A DNA stretch of 64,000 nt from Plantago major (taxonomy: Eukaryota > Streptophyta > Magnoliopsida > Lamiales > Plantaginaceae). Shown here one piece after another: positions 1 through 12,053 of the stretch. The notes beneath the pieces are model-generated. The model did no database searches. It saw only the letters and a program-made list of their open reading frames with translations, and was not told the origin of the DNA. The stretch is taken from contig CM048839.1 of assembly GCA_026545765.1 (NCBI GenBank), positions 48,840,677-48,904,676 on the forward strand. Direction: 5' to 3'. Made by a program: the position numbers and the translations under genes. Each line of letters opens with the position of its first letter. The first letter of the stretch is position 1.

Positions 1-106
1 TCATCTGCAGATCATCTACAGAACAATCGAGGAAGTCTTTACAATATCCGTAGGCTTCAACTGTTTTAGGGTCTTCAGCTGAGCCGTAAGCAGTTTGATA
101 GCACAT
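1..106 (-). CDS. possible partial exon of a neighbouring gene, truncated by the window edge
   Basis: Read on the minus strand from an ATG at 104-106, a frame stays open to the window edge for 35 codons (start MCYQTAYGSAEDPK). The same frame is open upstream to about 165, where a CATTAG could be a splice acceptor. The peptide is acidic with several Cys and Tyr residues. I do not recognise the family. It could equally be a chance open frame in the 3' flank of the next gene. The evidence is only an open frame at the edge, so confidence is low. Confidence 0.22.
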   Translation of the reverse strand, partial: MCYQTAYGSAEDPKTVEAYGYCKDFLDCSVDDLQM

Positions 107-526
107 TGCGTGTTGCTTCTTGCAGCGGTTATGCTTTCTATGCAGAAGTTGGAATCTAATGGGATGAATGATACAAAATTAAGTCAAGGGGTATAAAAGT
201 ACGGACAACCAGCAAACAATTGATTTAATTATCTGGAAATCTGGTACTACTGCTAAAATCCTTATGAACACAACAGTCAAGAAACTGAACTTTCTAGATT
301 GAAGAACACCAATAATATTATTACAGTGGATCCATTAAACAGGGAAGTCATAATCCCTTTTATTCTATTTAGGCACCCAATGCTTCAGTTTTTATATTAC
401 GCGACGACCTGTATTGACTTCCCTGTGTTGAAACTATGCCTCTGAGGTCTTTATATTACATTTGAAGAATATTTACTTCTTATTCCTTTTGAAGTTCCCG
501 TATCAACTTTTTGCAAGCCGAGCCTT

Positions 527-3500
527 TCATAGCTTGGCTCGTCTTAGCTCTAGTTTTGCAATAGTCTCCAGATGGACTTCATCAGGTCCATCTGCAATTC
601 TTAATGTTCTCGAAGCAGCCCATAGATGAGCTAGAACTGTGTCACCTGATACACCAGCTGCTCCGTGCACTTGCATAGCCGTGTCAAGCACCTTCAACGC
701 CATAGCGGGAGATGCCACCTTCTCATGGACAGAGAATGTACAATAAAACAAGGAGATTAATAAAGAATAGAAACGGAGACAAACTAAATAACATGTTGTG
801 TATATCTTGGGATACAAAATGCAAAAAAAGTCATGTACCTTGGCCATCGCTAGTATTCCACGGGCTTTTTTGTTTCCATGTCTATCAAGCTGATCTGCGG
901 CTTCCAGAACCAGTAATCGAGTTCTCTCTAGTTCAATCCGGCACTGTAACATTACAGGAAGAAATATTAATGAATCAGCCAGTTGAAACTACAAACCTGG
1001 AACAGCATTTGCAGACCCATGCACTCGGACAAATTTGAAATAAATAACCCTCCCAAAGGCAGTTTTCTATTAAAGAAAAAAAAAAGAAAGAAAAAATTAT
1101 AATTCTACTTCAAAAACAATTTCACTCGAGAATTATTTCAGTTATGCAAGAGCCAGTATCTTCATTGTTTATTGCTTGTAACGTAATAATTACATTTTTA
1201 AGAAATGTCACATTGCTAAAAGCTCAAGTAATATGGGAATATATTTTTGTTGCTCGTGCTATCAGAACGACATTATAAATCACTACATGTAAATGTAAGA
1301 TACTCCCTCCGCTTCACTAGAAGCTTTACAATTTGCCATTTTGGGTGTTTATTTAAAAGCTTTACATTTCCTTAAATGTAACCCACTATCACCACTTGTT
1401 AATTTTTTAATCACTCTTTTTCATACTTTATCTATTCTCTTTCTTACTTTTTACCATTTACTTTCAACTTTATTAATATAAACCTTTTCTTTTTTTTTAC
1501 TCACTTTCCTTATAAAATTTTCCAAAACTCAAATATCAAGCTATTAAAGAAATGGAGGGTGTAATTTGTAAGGGAAGAAACCATTGACCATGGTCAACAT
1601 CTAAGCGAAAGGCCATTAAAAGAATCTTGGCTCAACAACACTGACTCATACTGCAAGTGCTGATTCCAAGTAGACCTCCATATTTGAGGTGAATTCTTGT
1701 TTAAAGAATAATTCATTCCATAAACCTTGTTCAAAGTAGGAGTAGTTCCTAGTTTAATGCATTCCTTATAATTATTTATTATTTTACCTTCGCAACATCG
1801 GAAAGGAAAGATCCGTGCTGAGCAATTAACTTATCAAAAGCTCTTCGGGTTATTGCTCTCTGAACCATCAGTTGCATGCCGCGTTCAGCAGCACCAATCA
1901 ATCTCATGCAATGGTGTAACCTTCCAGGGCCCAGCCTACCCTAATAGAGAGTCAATGAACACAAGGCACTAGTTTGAGATCAGAACAGTTCATAAAGAAG
2001 ATGCATGGACTGATGATTAAAAGTTTGAAGTTCACTCTAATAATTTAGTCTGTTTAGTCTGTCAGAAAAACTACTCATATTTCGAACTGGTCAATCTAAT
2101 TCAAATAGGGAATGCGTTAAAAGTAACCTTGAAGATTAATTTTACAATTCTTGCACACTGATGCTTCAATATGATACAAATACATTATAATATGCCTGAT
2201 AATTCGAGGTACATTTTTTGACAATTGTATGTATCACTTACCTGTGCAATTTCAAATCCACGTCCCTCCCCTAGTAGAATATTCTTAGCCGGAACACATA
2301 CATTCTCAAAAAATATTTCCGCATGCCCGTGAGGTGCATCATCAAAGCCAAACACTGTCAATGGCCGCTTTATGTTCACCCCAGGAGTATTGATGCCAAC
2401 TAAGATCATGGATTGTTGTCTGTGCTTGGCTGCATTGAAGTCAGTTTTCCCCTGCATATCTCTAGGATTAAATTTAATTCATATCAAGGGTTACGTTTAG
2501 AAGAATCTATCAAAAGCACAACTAACCATCAGAATGAGAATTTTGCACCTAGGATCCATGGCTCCGCTGGTCCACCACTTCTTCCCATTGATGATGTATG
2601 AGTCGCCATCTCTGTTCAAGACATATAAATGGTTTCAGCAAAAAAGTTCAGAGAATCAATCAAATTTAAGCCAAAGGCAAAACAAATAATTGATGTTAGG
2701 GTCAAATCAGATGAAGATAGGCACATATTGTACACAGCCTGACTCTTGCATCTTTTGCAACGGGGCTGTTACCAAACATGTGAACTGTGACCTGCAGGCC
2801 AGACACAACAGCTTAACATTCTACCAAAGCTCATTCTCAGATTTAGCAAGGCTATTCAAAGATTCAAAGTCTTCAAACATCACTAAAAACATGAACCCCA
2901 AAGAAAAGAAAAGTATGATTCTGCCATCTTATTGAACGAAATATCTTGGCCAAGATAGCAGAAACTTTGATGCATACATCACCCAAATGTCACACTGGGA
3001 CAATTATGACATTACCTTATAAAGTTTGCGGCATATATCACCAAAAGGTCATACTGGGACAATTATGTCCCTCCATTTCACTTGATGCTTAAAATATCGA
3101 ATGGCATGGGGTTGGAGGTGATTGAGTAAAAAAAGTGTTTATATTGATAAAGTAGTAAGTGGATGGTAAAAGTAAGATAGAGAATAGATAAAGTTGGAAG
3201 AGAGTGACCAAAAAATTAATAAGTAGAGATGATGGGCTTCCATAAAATGTCTGATTAGCAAAATGTTGAACATCGAGTGAAATGGAGGGAGTATTACCTT
3301 TTTTTTTTGAAACGGCAAAATATATTAATTACTTGGTAAAGAAATACATGAGCATAAAAAATGCTCCAGGAATACATAGCAAATCACCATTACAAATGAT
3401 CTAAACCATCAAACTCACAAAGTCCATCACTTTTTTCTTTACTGCCTAAGATCAATTCAATACTTGAGGGAGTATTACCTTTTAATAGAACACTCTATAT

Positions 3501-6500
3501 TAGTAGCATCAGAGGATGCGACTTGTGGTTCTGTCATTGCAAATCCAGACCGAATATTTCCTTCAAGTAAAGGAACAAGCCACTGGTGAATTTGTTCAGC
3601 ATTTCCATAGCGCATCAACACCTAAAAGAAAGAGTGGATATAATAAATAGACTTCAGAATCATATTCTGACAAACGACCTCACATGCTGAAGCAGAAATC
3701 TCTAAATTGTGATTTCCTCATTGAGATATTAAAGTGTATTGGTTAACCCAACCAAAAAGAAGAGTCTAACTAACCTCCATGTTTCCAGTATCTGGTGCCC
3801 CACAATTGAAGACCTGTGGAGCCCACAAAGAACGCCCCATGATCTCGCAGAGGTACCCATACTCGAGGTTCGAGAGACCAGCACCCAATAAACCATCAAT
3901 TGACTTGTCAGAAACAATTTGCTTAACTCTAGCAGCACTATCAAACTGCACAGAAATATCGAGTTGATCATCACATATACATTAAAGCACACAACAGACA
4001 TCTTATACATAATTATAACACCACACGACACCTTAATACTGCAATACTCTCTTGTTTCAATAACACACAAGTCCTCTAAAGGAAGGAGAGCATGTGGCAC
4101 ATACAGGTATAAATAAATTCCATAGGCCCTCCTTTTTCGCTAGCTTCTTTAACCTCTCTTCTTCAGGGTGAATAGACCAGCGATTGCTGGACTGGGCAAG
4201 TTTGTAGAACTCGTTTTCCAATGGATATATGTGATCATCCATGAACTTAATCAATTTGTTCCTTAAATCTTGAACCTTTTGACTTGGAACAAATTTGCCT
4301 CTACTTAAATCTGCACCATCTGATTGGAGTTGGGATGCTTGTTTATGAGAATTTGATTCTGGTGTGAAACAGATGCAATAAAACTGATCAGGATGAATCT
4401 GATAATGAAAATTTAAAAAAGGTAAAAAGCCAATTGAGAAACTAACACAAACATAATTTACCGTAGTGTTTAGTAGTCCTTCATCAAATTAAACCTTGCA
4501 CACTTTATAACATAAATTAACCGCTTGAAAAAAAATTCTTCAGACACGAAGCAGGACTACAATGCATTTCATCTTGAGATGCAAGATTTATTTGAACTGA
4601 CCACTACATTTCATTTCATAAAGCAAAGCTAGATTATTGTTACAGACAGTGGTTGGGGACTCAAACGTCCCAAGATAAACCATCTTTCCTCTCAGGTAAT
4701 CATAGATTATAAGCCATAAAATCAAAGTTACATAAGAGATTTGACTTGTATCGATTTTATCCCTCTTGTAACATATAGGGTCAGCAAGAGCAGACATCCT
4801 GCTAACCGTTCCCTGGCTATACTAGAAGTTGGGGGGTGGGTTTATTGTACACATTTCACCATGCATTTTAGCAAGAGGCTGTTTCCAGTCTCTAGTTGAT
4901 AACAAAAAGTCACTGGGGGAGCAATGCATCACAGTAAGATAAAGAATGCAATTTTGCTATGAGGTCCACAAACAGCCATTCAAGAGCAATGTACTTTTCT
5001 AATAAAATTTGAACTAGAAAAGTTTGATAACAAAGCAAATTAAGGCAAGGTTACCAAATGGTGGATGTAGGGGCAGAACAGATTCCCTTTGAATAAAGGA
5101 CCATGCAACTTCAATCATAGCATCAGCTTTCTTTCCAGCATTACGGGCACGCTCTCCTCCTGAAGCATTCCCCTGGATCAACATGATTAATCAAAACATA
5201 CGCCAATACTACATATCAACAGGGGATAAACGGGGAATCCATCTAGAAAGTTCACAAAACAAGTTGATCAACTTTCGTGGCTTACCAATATCCATCTAGT
5301 ATGTACTCCAGCATAGATAGATGCCCCCCGGAACACGGAGAAAGCAACATAGAACTTCCAATTAGCAGCAGGCCATGGTTTTCCCTGAATTTTCCAGAAA
5401 AAAAAGAAATTAGAAAAAAAGGCCATGCAATCATATCATATAATTATATCTCACAAAATATAATTTGGACATGTCCTCCAAATTTCCTCCCATTACAACT
5501 ATCTATCAAGCAGCCAAAATAGCTGTGCAAATTTGTAATTTACATGTATACTTTTAATTTGTTCGCCAGATATCTATTTTTCTTGTTAATAATGTCTCTG
5601 TAAATAAATATATTCAACAAGCTTCCAATTCTTCAGGGAAAAAAAATATTAAAGGACTAATAAAGCATAACTGGCTCTTACAGCTGCAGAACAATAATCT
5701 GCAAGATACTCTTCTAATGAAGGAACTCCATCAGGGATTTCAGGTAATTCAAGGCGTTCACTCTGTTCTACTTTGTCCAATGAAATATCAACGATGTAAT
5801 GCTGTGATAAAATTAGAAAAAGGAATTACTTCAGGACACATATTTTGTAGCTTCTAAACTTTACATAGAACAGACAATGCAGTGCTAAACATATCGAAGC
5901 ATAGTCATAAAAGCTGCAAAAGACAGGCTACCAAGCAGCTGTACGCAACATCACACATCTGATTGCCTAATGTGGATAGTTCCCAATCTAGAATGCCAAT
6001 CACTCTATCCTGCAGTACAGAAACAAGGGATCAAGTTAACAATGTTGACTGTTAGAACATTCAAGAAGAGAAATTAGCTTATGCATCCACTGACATGTCA
6101 CCAAAGCTAACGTTCTACAGCCTCCCAGAATTGTCTCAGCATGTGGAGAAATGTAATACATTATGAGATCTATTGGTTGTGGGGTATGTTTTTGTCCTTT
6201 TTATTTGGATTAAAGGAATAAAAATTTAATATACACTTACCTAAAATGTCAAAAAAGCCAAATGTTAGAACTCTACCGAGATGGTCAATATGGAAAAATG
6301 TGGTTACTGTTTTGGGAGAGAGGGACTGAGGGAGTATGTGTTTCTGCTGGCTTATATGACATTTTATTCTTGCGAGATAGTCTAGCGGTTCTTCTTTGGC
6401 TTTTATGAAAGTATAATAATAAGTATATGGAAGCGGTTTGAGGTGCTTCAAGAAAGCCAGAGACACCCCCCCTTATTTTAGTAGGCAGAATAACTGCTCA

Positions 6501-8337
6501 GCTAGAAATGTCGTACTTACAACATAGCATATTGTTAACTATCAGAAAAATTGAAGCCCTAACCTCAGTCGGATGGAATACAAGATTATCAATGCGAAAG
6601 TCACCATGGACTAAACCTGCTGTCTCGCCTGAAGAATCTTCAACAGGAATATGGTTGCGCAACCAATTTACTAGCTCTAACATCCTTGGGTTTCTCTTAG
6701 ACTTGCCCTCTCCAGTAGAAACAATATATTGTTTAGCCCATCTCTCCACCTAACATAGGAAAGTATTTCATTAGCTTTTGTAGCACTTGCACTTACAGTA
6801 ATTATTTGGTTTCACATATAATAAATGAGCAATTACTAACCTGACGTTTGCAGTAGTTGTTTAGTTTCCCATAACTGCTTAGGCCAATGGCATTAACATC
6901 AGCAGAATGAAGGGACGCCAAAGCCTTAGCAGAGGCATGGTAGAGTTTACTCCTTTGTGCAGGTGATACACCCTTAATATTGAATAAATAAATAAATATT
7001 TAACCCAAGACATGCTGCAATATCAGCAAAAATACTAGTATGAGGACATCAAAACTCTTACTGGAAGCATGGGATTAATGAATATACGTCCTTCCAAGTA
7101 CTCCATAATGTAAAAAGGAGTCCCAATTAATGATGGATCAGTACACAAACAGTAGACTTTAGGCACTGGAACCAACGTATGGGTACCCAAAGAGTGCAAA
7201 ACCTGTTACATCCATAAAGAATTCAACATGTTTAGAAACAGAATGTTCTTTGTCAGAATGTGAATTTCGTGAAGGGTGGAAAAAGGAAAGGGATGGAAGA
7301 GAACCTGAAACTCCCTCTCAACAGCATGTGCAGATTCCAGCAACTTGCCAGGAGGTTTCTTTCTCATAACATACTGCTTCTTAACAGATCCTGAACGAAC
7401 TTCCAAAAGAAATGTTGGGTTGGATTGGCCATGCCCAAACTGCACTCGCGGAACATCCCAAATGCACCACAATTAGCTCTTTCTTGTGTTATATATAACG
7501 CATCCAATTTGATACATAAAATATGTAGATTATCAAGTCCAAACTTGTGCACGATATTGTTACCAGATAGACACGAAAACAACTTATGCATATGAGTTAC
7601 AAAATTTGCATTCACTTCTCCAATTCTTCCATGTTTTCCAACTAAAAGGATGTTCTTACTGTCTTACATATCACTACCCCAAGTTCAACCCACCACCTGT
7701 CTCAGGCTTTTCTTCCCTCCCTTGCATCGGTACGCCAATCCCTTACCCTAAAGTATCTTTCTTTAAACACGAAAGTACTCTAAACGTATCCGTAACTCCT
7801 TTTTCACCATGTCACCGTTCCCGTATTGAATTACGTATCCGCATCTATTTCAGTGCTTCATAGAATAATACTACTTTACAAAAAAAGGTGAAATTAGGAT
7901 GCCAATAGTAGCATTATAATCTCCTTTCGGCCTCTTGATCACCGTACCTCAAACAGTTAAACTCGAGACAGTAACCAATATCTACCATCCTTCACTAGCT
8001 TAGACTAAGATCACTCAACCAACAGATAACCAAAATGTAGTTATGAGTATAAGTGGGAGTAATAATATGCAAAAACCGAACAAGTACATCCATCGATCAG
8101 AAGAAGAGGCAGATTCGATTCAATCAGTTAGCCAGAAGTTAGGTAAGAAAGAAAACAACACAATCAGTAAGCTATTAAAAAAAAGGTACAAGTAAAATTA
8201 ACCTGAGAAACAGTGAATTGAGAAGGAGAGTGAGGAAATCCATGAACGTTAGCTATCGCATAGCGAAGCAGAGCATCGCTATCGAATCGCTGGGCCGGGT
8301 CGACCCGACCGACCATCTCTGAGGTCTGAATCGCCAT
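527..8337 (-). CDS. IBR3: IBR3-type acyl-CoA dehydrogenase with N-terminal phosphotransferase-like domain (ACAD10/11 family), 17 exons
   Basis: Exons from the start: 8203-8337, 7305-7439, 7062-7202, 6841-6972, 6564-6749, 5932-6009, 5682-5801, 5286-5384, 5055-5172, 4105-4358, 3775-3945, 3479-3621, 2527-2611, 2242-2451, 1788-1940, 839-943, 527-718. All introns are GT-AG and the phases join without a break into 818 codons, close to the roughly 820 aa of Arabidopsis IBR3. Residues about 20-340 form the aminoglycoside-phosphotransferase-like domain, with HGDFRIDN at 229-236 and DWE at 251-253. The C-terminal half is an acyl-CoA dehydrogenase, with FAMTEP in exon 12, [12 protein letters not shown] in exon 14 and [10 protein letters not shown] near 795. 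The last residues, AKL, fit a PTS1 peroxisomal signal (Arabidopsis has SKL). In Arabidopsis IBR3 acts in peroxisomal oxidation of indole-3-butyric acid to auxin. Introns carry MITE and LINE insertions but the coding sequence looks intact. Confidence 0.95.
1303..1561. mobile_element. Stowaway-like MITE in the IBR3 intron between exons 15 and 16
   Basis: The termini are inverted repeats: CTCCCTCCGCTTCACTAGAA on the left and the complement of TTCTTTAATAG...CTCC form on the right, ending GGAGGGTG. TA dinucleotides flank both ends (1301-1302 and 1562-1563), as expected of Tc1/mariner-type MITEs. The 259 bp body is AT-rich and has no reading frame. It lies wholly within intron 944-1787, away from the splice sites. 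Confidence 0.75.
2977..3070. repeat. short direct repeat in an IBR3 intron
   Basis: A segment of about 35 bp, containing CACTGGGACAATTATG at 2993-3008, recurs as CATACTGGGACAATTATG near 3050-3067. It is a local tandem-type duplication at the left edge of the MITE, with no coding content. Confidence 0.5.
3066..3291. mobile_element. Stowaway-like MITE abutting the splice donor of IBR3 exon 12
   Basis: The left end is TCCCTCCATTTCACTTGATG. The right end is GAGTGAAATGGAGGGAG followed by TA, giving a long imperfect inverted repeat. Before the later LINE insertion, the right end lay about five bases inside the intron from the exon 12 donor (minus strand G|GTAATACTCCC). The left flank has drifted (TATG instead of TAC). 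There is no coding capacity. Confidence 0.75.
3303..3465 (-). mobile_element. 5'-truncated LINE (3' tail only) nested at the MITE end
   Basis: On the minus strand this is a short 3' LINE tail ending TTTGCCGTTTC plus poly-A (the T run at 3303-3308 on the plus strand). It is flanked by an 18 bp target-site duplication, GAGGGAGTATTACCTTTT, at 3285-3302 and 3466-3483. The duplication starts at a TT/AAAA site on the element's strand, the known preference of L1-type endonuclease. No reverse transcriptase sequence remains. It lies in the intron between exons 12 and 13 of IBR3. Confidence 0.7.
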
Positions 8338-8685
8338 TTTTCTGTACTGATTTGAGTAGAGGATGAATTTGGTGTTCGGTTTGGATTATCCACCTCCTGA
8401 CCTTCCTATTCGGTAAGATTGTATTTTTAACGGTCGTACTCGTAGTGCCACATCGATGTAATCATCGTATACAATCTACGCTGGGGTCCACACAAACACA
8501 CAGCTCGTGATTATCCTCGCCGTCCAATACAGTTTTTTAACATATTTGGGAATCCCAAAATTCATTAGCATTTATGTAAGATCAACAGATGATATTTAAA
8601 TTGAATTACAAGTTTAGCGAAATTTTGTAAATTATTATACTAAAAAAATAACAACTTTGAATTTGAATACATACTTTCTTTTATA

Positions 8686-8929
8686 CTCCTTCCACCCCAG
8701 AGAACTTCATGCATTAGGATTGACACGCAATTTTATGCAAAAAGTTAAAGTAATTTGTGTGATTTGAAAAAAGTGGACAAAAGTGTACTTTGATTGGCAA
8801 AATGTGTAATTTGTGTGTAATGTTGAGATTGTTTATTATTTGTTTCATGTAGCTTTTTTTTTAAGAATATACAAGTTACGTAGACAAATTAAAATGATAA
8901 ATGTATAAGTCTATTTTAGACGGATGGAG
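8686..8929. mobile_element. Stowaway-like MITE
   Basis: The left end CTCCTTCCACCCCAGAGAAC is matched by an imperfect inverted copy at the right end, reading inward ACTCCATCCGTCTAAAATAG. TA flanks each end (8684-8685 and 8930-8931). It is 244 bp with no coding content, about 350 bp upstream of the IBR3 start codon. Confidence 0.65.
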
Positions 8930-9099
8930 TACAATTTAGTATCTACTTATCTAATCTTTCGAATTTGCCCGCAATTTAAATTTAATATGGTATTTGTCAT
9001 TAAAATCATTATCAAATTTAACTAATTTATTCCTATAATCAATTTAATTATAGAAGGAATTCCAATCAATATTGCTCTTCTCCAAATTCTACACAAACC

Positions 9100-9310
9100 G
9101 AATGATGCAATCATCACATTTTAGGAAATCAAACATCATACTTGAATTAAATTACTGAAAATCAAGTATCATATTGCAAAACAAACATCACATTTCTAGA
9201 AAACAAGCATCAGTACTAAAAATCAAGTATGTTATTTCTGATTTTCGAAAATCAAACATCATAATTAATGATAAGCAAGTATCACATTTCAAAACAAACG
9301 TCACATAAGG
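9100..9310. repeat. degenerate tandem repeat of an AAATCAARCATCAT-like unit
   Basis: Units resembling AAATCAAACATCATA and AAATCAAGTATCATA recur about ten times at irregular spacing of 15-35 bp across this AT-rich stretch. It looks like a decayed minisatellite. No reading frame or structural RNA feature is evident. Confidence 0.5.
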
Positions 9311-9577
9311 AACTTATTGACATGAAAATTTATATTATGTAAATCAAGCATTATAATCATCTATTTTAATTTGATTACAAAAATATATTATTTGATTAGA
9401 CATGTAATTAAGGAAGTGATTACATCAATAATGATAATGTTTCTTTTCAAAGTTACTAAAATTAACAAAATGACTAATTTGTAGAAATGTTTTGACTCAT
9501 TTGTATGAAGTTTTTTATATATGTATAACCAATGTCTTTGAAGTTTTTGAAAGTAGCATCATTTTGTAATTATTTCT

Positions 9578-9783
9578 TGTTTTAAACGTCCATATAACTT
9601 CATACATTATTATAAAAGTAAACTACTTCACATCCAAAAAAAATCATAAACAATTTTAACTTTAAAATTATACATTTTACCAGTAAAATTACATTATTCC
9701 GCACTATCTAAATTTTTTATCATTACTTTAACCATAACATTACGTGCCAACCTTAATGTATAAAGTTATCCGGGACGGAGGAG
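9578..9783. mobile_element. probable Stowaway-like MITE with a decayed left end
   Basis: The right end reads, inward on the minus strand, CTCCTCCGTCCCGGATAACT, followed by TA at 9784-9785. A left-end counterpart, CGTCCATATAACTTCATACA, lies at 9588-9607 but has lost its outermost bases, so the left limit is approximate. The internal sequence resembles the element at 8686-8929. Confidence 0.5.
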
Positions 9784-9880
9784 TAATATATATCCATTAA
9801 AATGATTTAATACGTTGTTTTTTGTACTGTAAAATTTTCAACTAAACTTTTTCTCCATTAAACGATTATCATACTCTTTC

Positions 9881-10187
9881 TGTAATGACCCGGCCACTAA
9901 TCGATCGAGCCCCGACCCTTTGAGTCGGCGCGATTACTCACAGCTCTCCGGGTGATATGTTGCCCCCAATGCCAACACATGTCCTTTCCCGTGCACTTTG
10001 TTCTGACTCGTGCCCGAACCGGAGACTTCACAGTTGGTCACCCATCATAATATTGTTCTAGAGCAGTCATGTTAACTCTGAAGTTCTTATGAATGGATTT
10101 TCGAAAAATAAAGATGCACCTTGTTGAGTAGTGTACTCGATCCATTTAAGCTCACTGGAACTTAACTTGAAACTTTGGGGTGTGACA
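9881..10187 (-). mobile_element. solo LTR of a Cassandra-type TRIM retrotransposon (5S-rRNA-like sequence)
   Basis: On the minus strand the element runs TGTCACACC...GGGTCATTACA, with typical TGT...ACA LTR ends. Its middle resembles plant 5S rRNA: AGAACTTCAGAGTTAACATG, then GATGGGTGACC and GTGAAGT, in 5S order. That combination defines Cassandra LTRs. The flanks CTTTC (9876-9880) and ATTTC (10188-10192) match at four of five positions, suggesting a decayed 5 bp target duplication. No second LTR is seen, so it is probably a solo LTR. Confidence 0.7.
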
Positions 10188-11981
10188 ATTTCTCTCTCTT
10201 TATTTTACTTTTATAATTAAAATAAGGGAAAATTACAAATACTACTCTACAATACAACTCATTTTCAGATTCAATCCTAAATTGGCGAATATTACATATA
10301 AATCCAAATTTTATACATGCCTAATTTGAAAATTACATCTAACACCAAAAGGTCAACTTTATTCACATATTTTATCTTTTCTTTATAATTCCATAATTTA
10401 TTTTTATCGCAAAACAAATCCCAAAAGTTTCAAATTCTTATAAACAAATCCCCAAATATATTACTTATTAAAATTCAAGCCATTCTTCTTCCACATTCTT
10501 CACCACCACCACCATATCACCAACGTCATCACCTTCTTCCACCACCACCGACACACCAGAGCTTCCCCGATAGAGCAAAATATTAAGCGGAACAAACCTA
10601 GGGTACAAAAGGTACACCAACCAATTTCAAATAGAAACTTCATTCTCTCTTTATGCCTTCTTAAGAAGAAATCGAATCAGCATGACAACATCCAAACACT
10701 TTACTGGTGCAGATTGAGGGAGTGAACATGCAGAAGGAAGCTCTACTTCCGCCATGGAAGCTCGCATGTCGGTCGAAGCTCCTGCATGGGGGTGAGGGTG
10801 GGTGTTTATCTTTTTTTCCTTTTGTTTTCTAATTTCTAAAATTCTTTTATGGCTTTTTGTGTCAATTATAATGTTCGGAGGGGTTATTTAAAACTATTTT
10901 GCGTCTTTTTTTTGTAAGTTATAAAATATTTGAGTTAAATATGAAGTAAAATGGAACTGGGGAGCCAAATAAAGAAGAAGAAGAAGATAGGATTGGGGGA
11001 TGTAGAAGAAACACAGGACCTCTCGTCTTTCTTCTATGAAGAAGTAAAAAAAAACATTATTATGTTCTATTTTTTTTACTTCCTCTGTCCCGTCCGAAAC
11101 TTCCCATTTACTTTTGGCAAAATAGGAAGCATTTTAAATTTATGTAAGGAGTTTAATAGTAAGATCTGAAATGACTTTTATGATCACATATTAACTACGT
11201 CCTAAATTAATTAAAATCGTTCACTTTTGACCTTTTTTCGGGTGACTAATTGGGCGGTAGAGGGGTGAAAAGTAGTAATTTAACTGTCCCTTTTTTCTAG
11301 GGGTCAAAGTGAAAAACAGAGTAAACATTTGGGGTGTTTCGATAATTAACCCCGTTTCTTTCCTATCTAAAAACATTAGTTGCTCCAGAAAAAGCCAAAG
11401 CTAGCTTACATCATGAAATAGGATTATATATCCGAGGGGAGAGCTATACAACTTACTTATATACTGATATATGTGATGTACATAGAAGGATCTGCCGTGT
11501 TGAACCGTGGTAAACGCTAAACAGAGTTCATCTTGGGCTTGTCTTCTACTTGCGTGATGGTAATGTTTAATACTTAGACCACGACATGAACAGAACAAAT
11601 GCAAGATTGAAAAAATAAAATGATTCAAAGTTTCAACTCTTACTTATCTTTTTGTATAATCTCCATAACGGATAACTTAGCAGCCAACTCCATTTTCAAA
11701 TGAACAAACATTGATTCTGATTGAATAACAATTAGCATAAAAGGCAGGCCTTGTATCTAGCAGTTGTCTTGTTAGTAAATGAGTCCCATAAAACTGCCAA
11801 AGATTCTACATGTAAGCTTCTAGTACCAAACTGACCCCATTTCACTATCACCCTCTTTTGTCACCTTCATTACTTGTCCTTATAAACAAATCTCAGGCCG
11901 GCCACGTTGAGTACTCAGCATCTGCATGGATCTATATCCATCCTTTTGTCCTCAAACGCCCTAAATATTCTCCACTTTTCC

Positions 11982-11990
11982 CTATATAAA
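11982..11990 (+). promoter_or_regulatory. TATA box of the intact BBE-like gene
   Basis: CTATATAAA lies about 70 bp upstream of the ATG at 12054, a normal distance for a plant TATA box with a leader of roughly 40 nt. It follows a stretch (TCCTTTTGTCCTCAAAC) that recurs upstream of the paralogue near 14998 without a good TATA box. Confidence 0.6.
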
Positions 11991-12053
11991 ACATCTGTAG
12001 CTATTTTCATACTTAGGCCCAGCTACAACAAATTGACAGAAAACGGCTTGCCA

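Larger units (their letters stand above)
8338..12053. other. intergenic spacer between IBR3 and the first BBE-like gene
   Basis: This AT-rich spacer contains IBR3 5' leader and promoter sequence, two MITEs, a degenerate tandem repeat and a Cassandra-type LTR (listed separately). Open frames at 10951-11169 and 11401-11628 have low-complexity or unrecognisable products and no gene support. The stretch near 11073-11110 resembles one MITE end (CCTCTGTCCCGTCC), but I found no partner end. Confidence 0.6.

Noticed and set aside
712-1038. Plus-strand ORF of 108 codons across IBR3 exon 16
   Set aside because: It is antisense to a confirmed exon and its flanking introns, with no recognisable product.
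9100-9310. CRISPR-like array
   Set aside because: Repeat units are short, diverged and irregularly spaced, in a plant genome; it is a decayed tandem repeat.
11073-11110. Another Stowaway-like MITE
   Set aside because: Only one end-like sequence (CCTCTGTCCCGTCC) was seen. No inverted partner lies within 500 bp.
10951-11169. Plus-strand ORF with a Lys-rich start and an aromatic-rich middle
   Set aside because: The composition comes from AAG repeats and T-rich DNA. There is no homologue in the window and no gene context.
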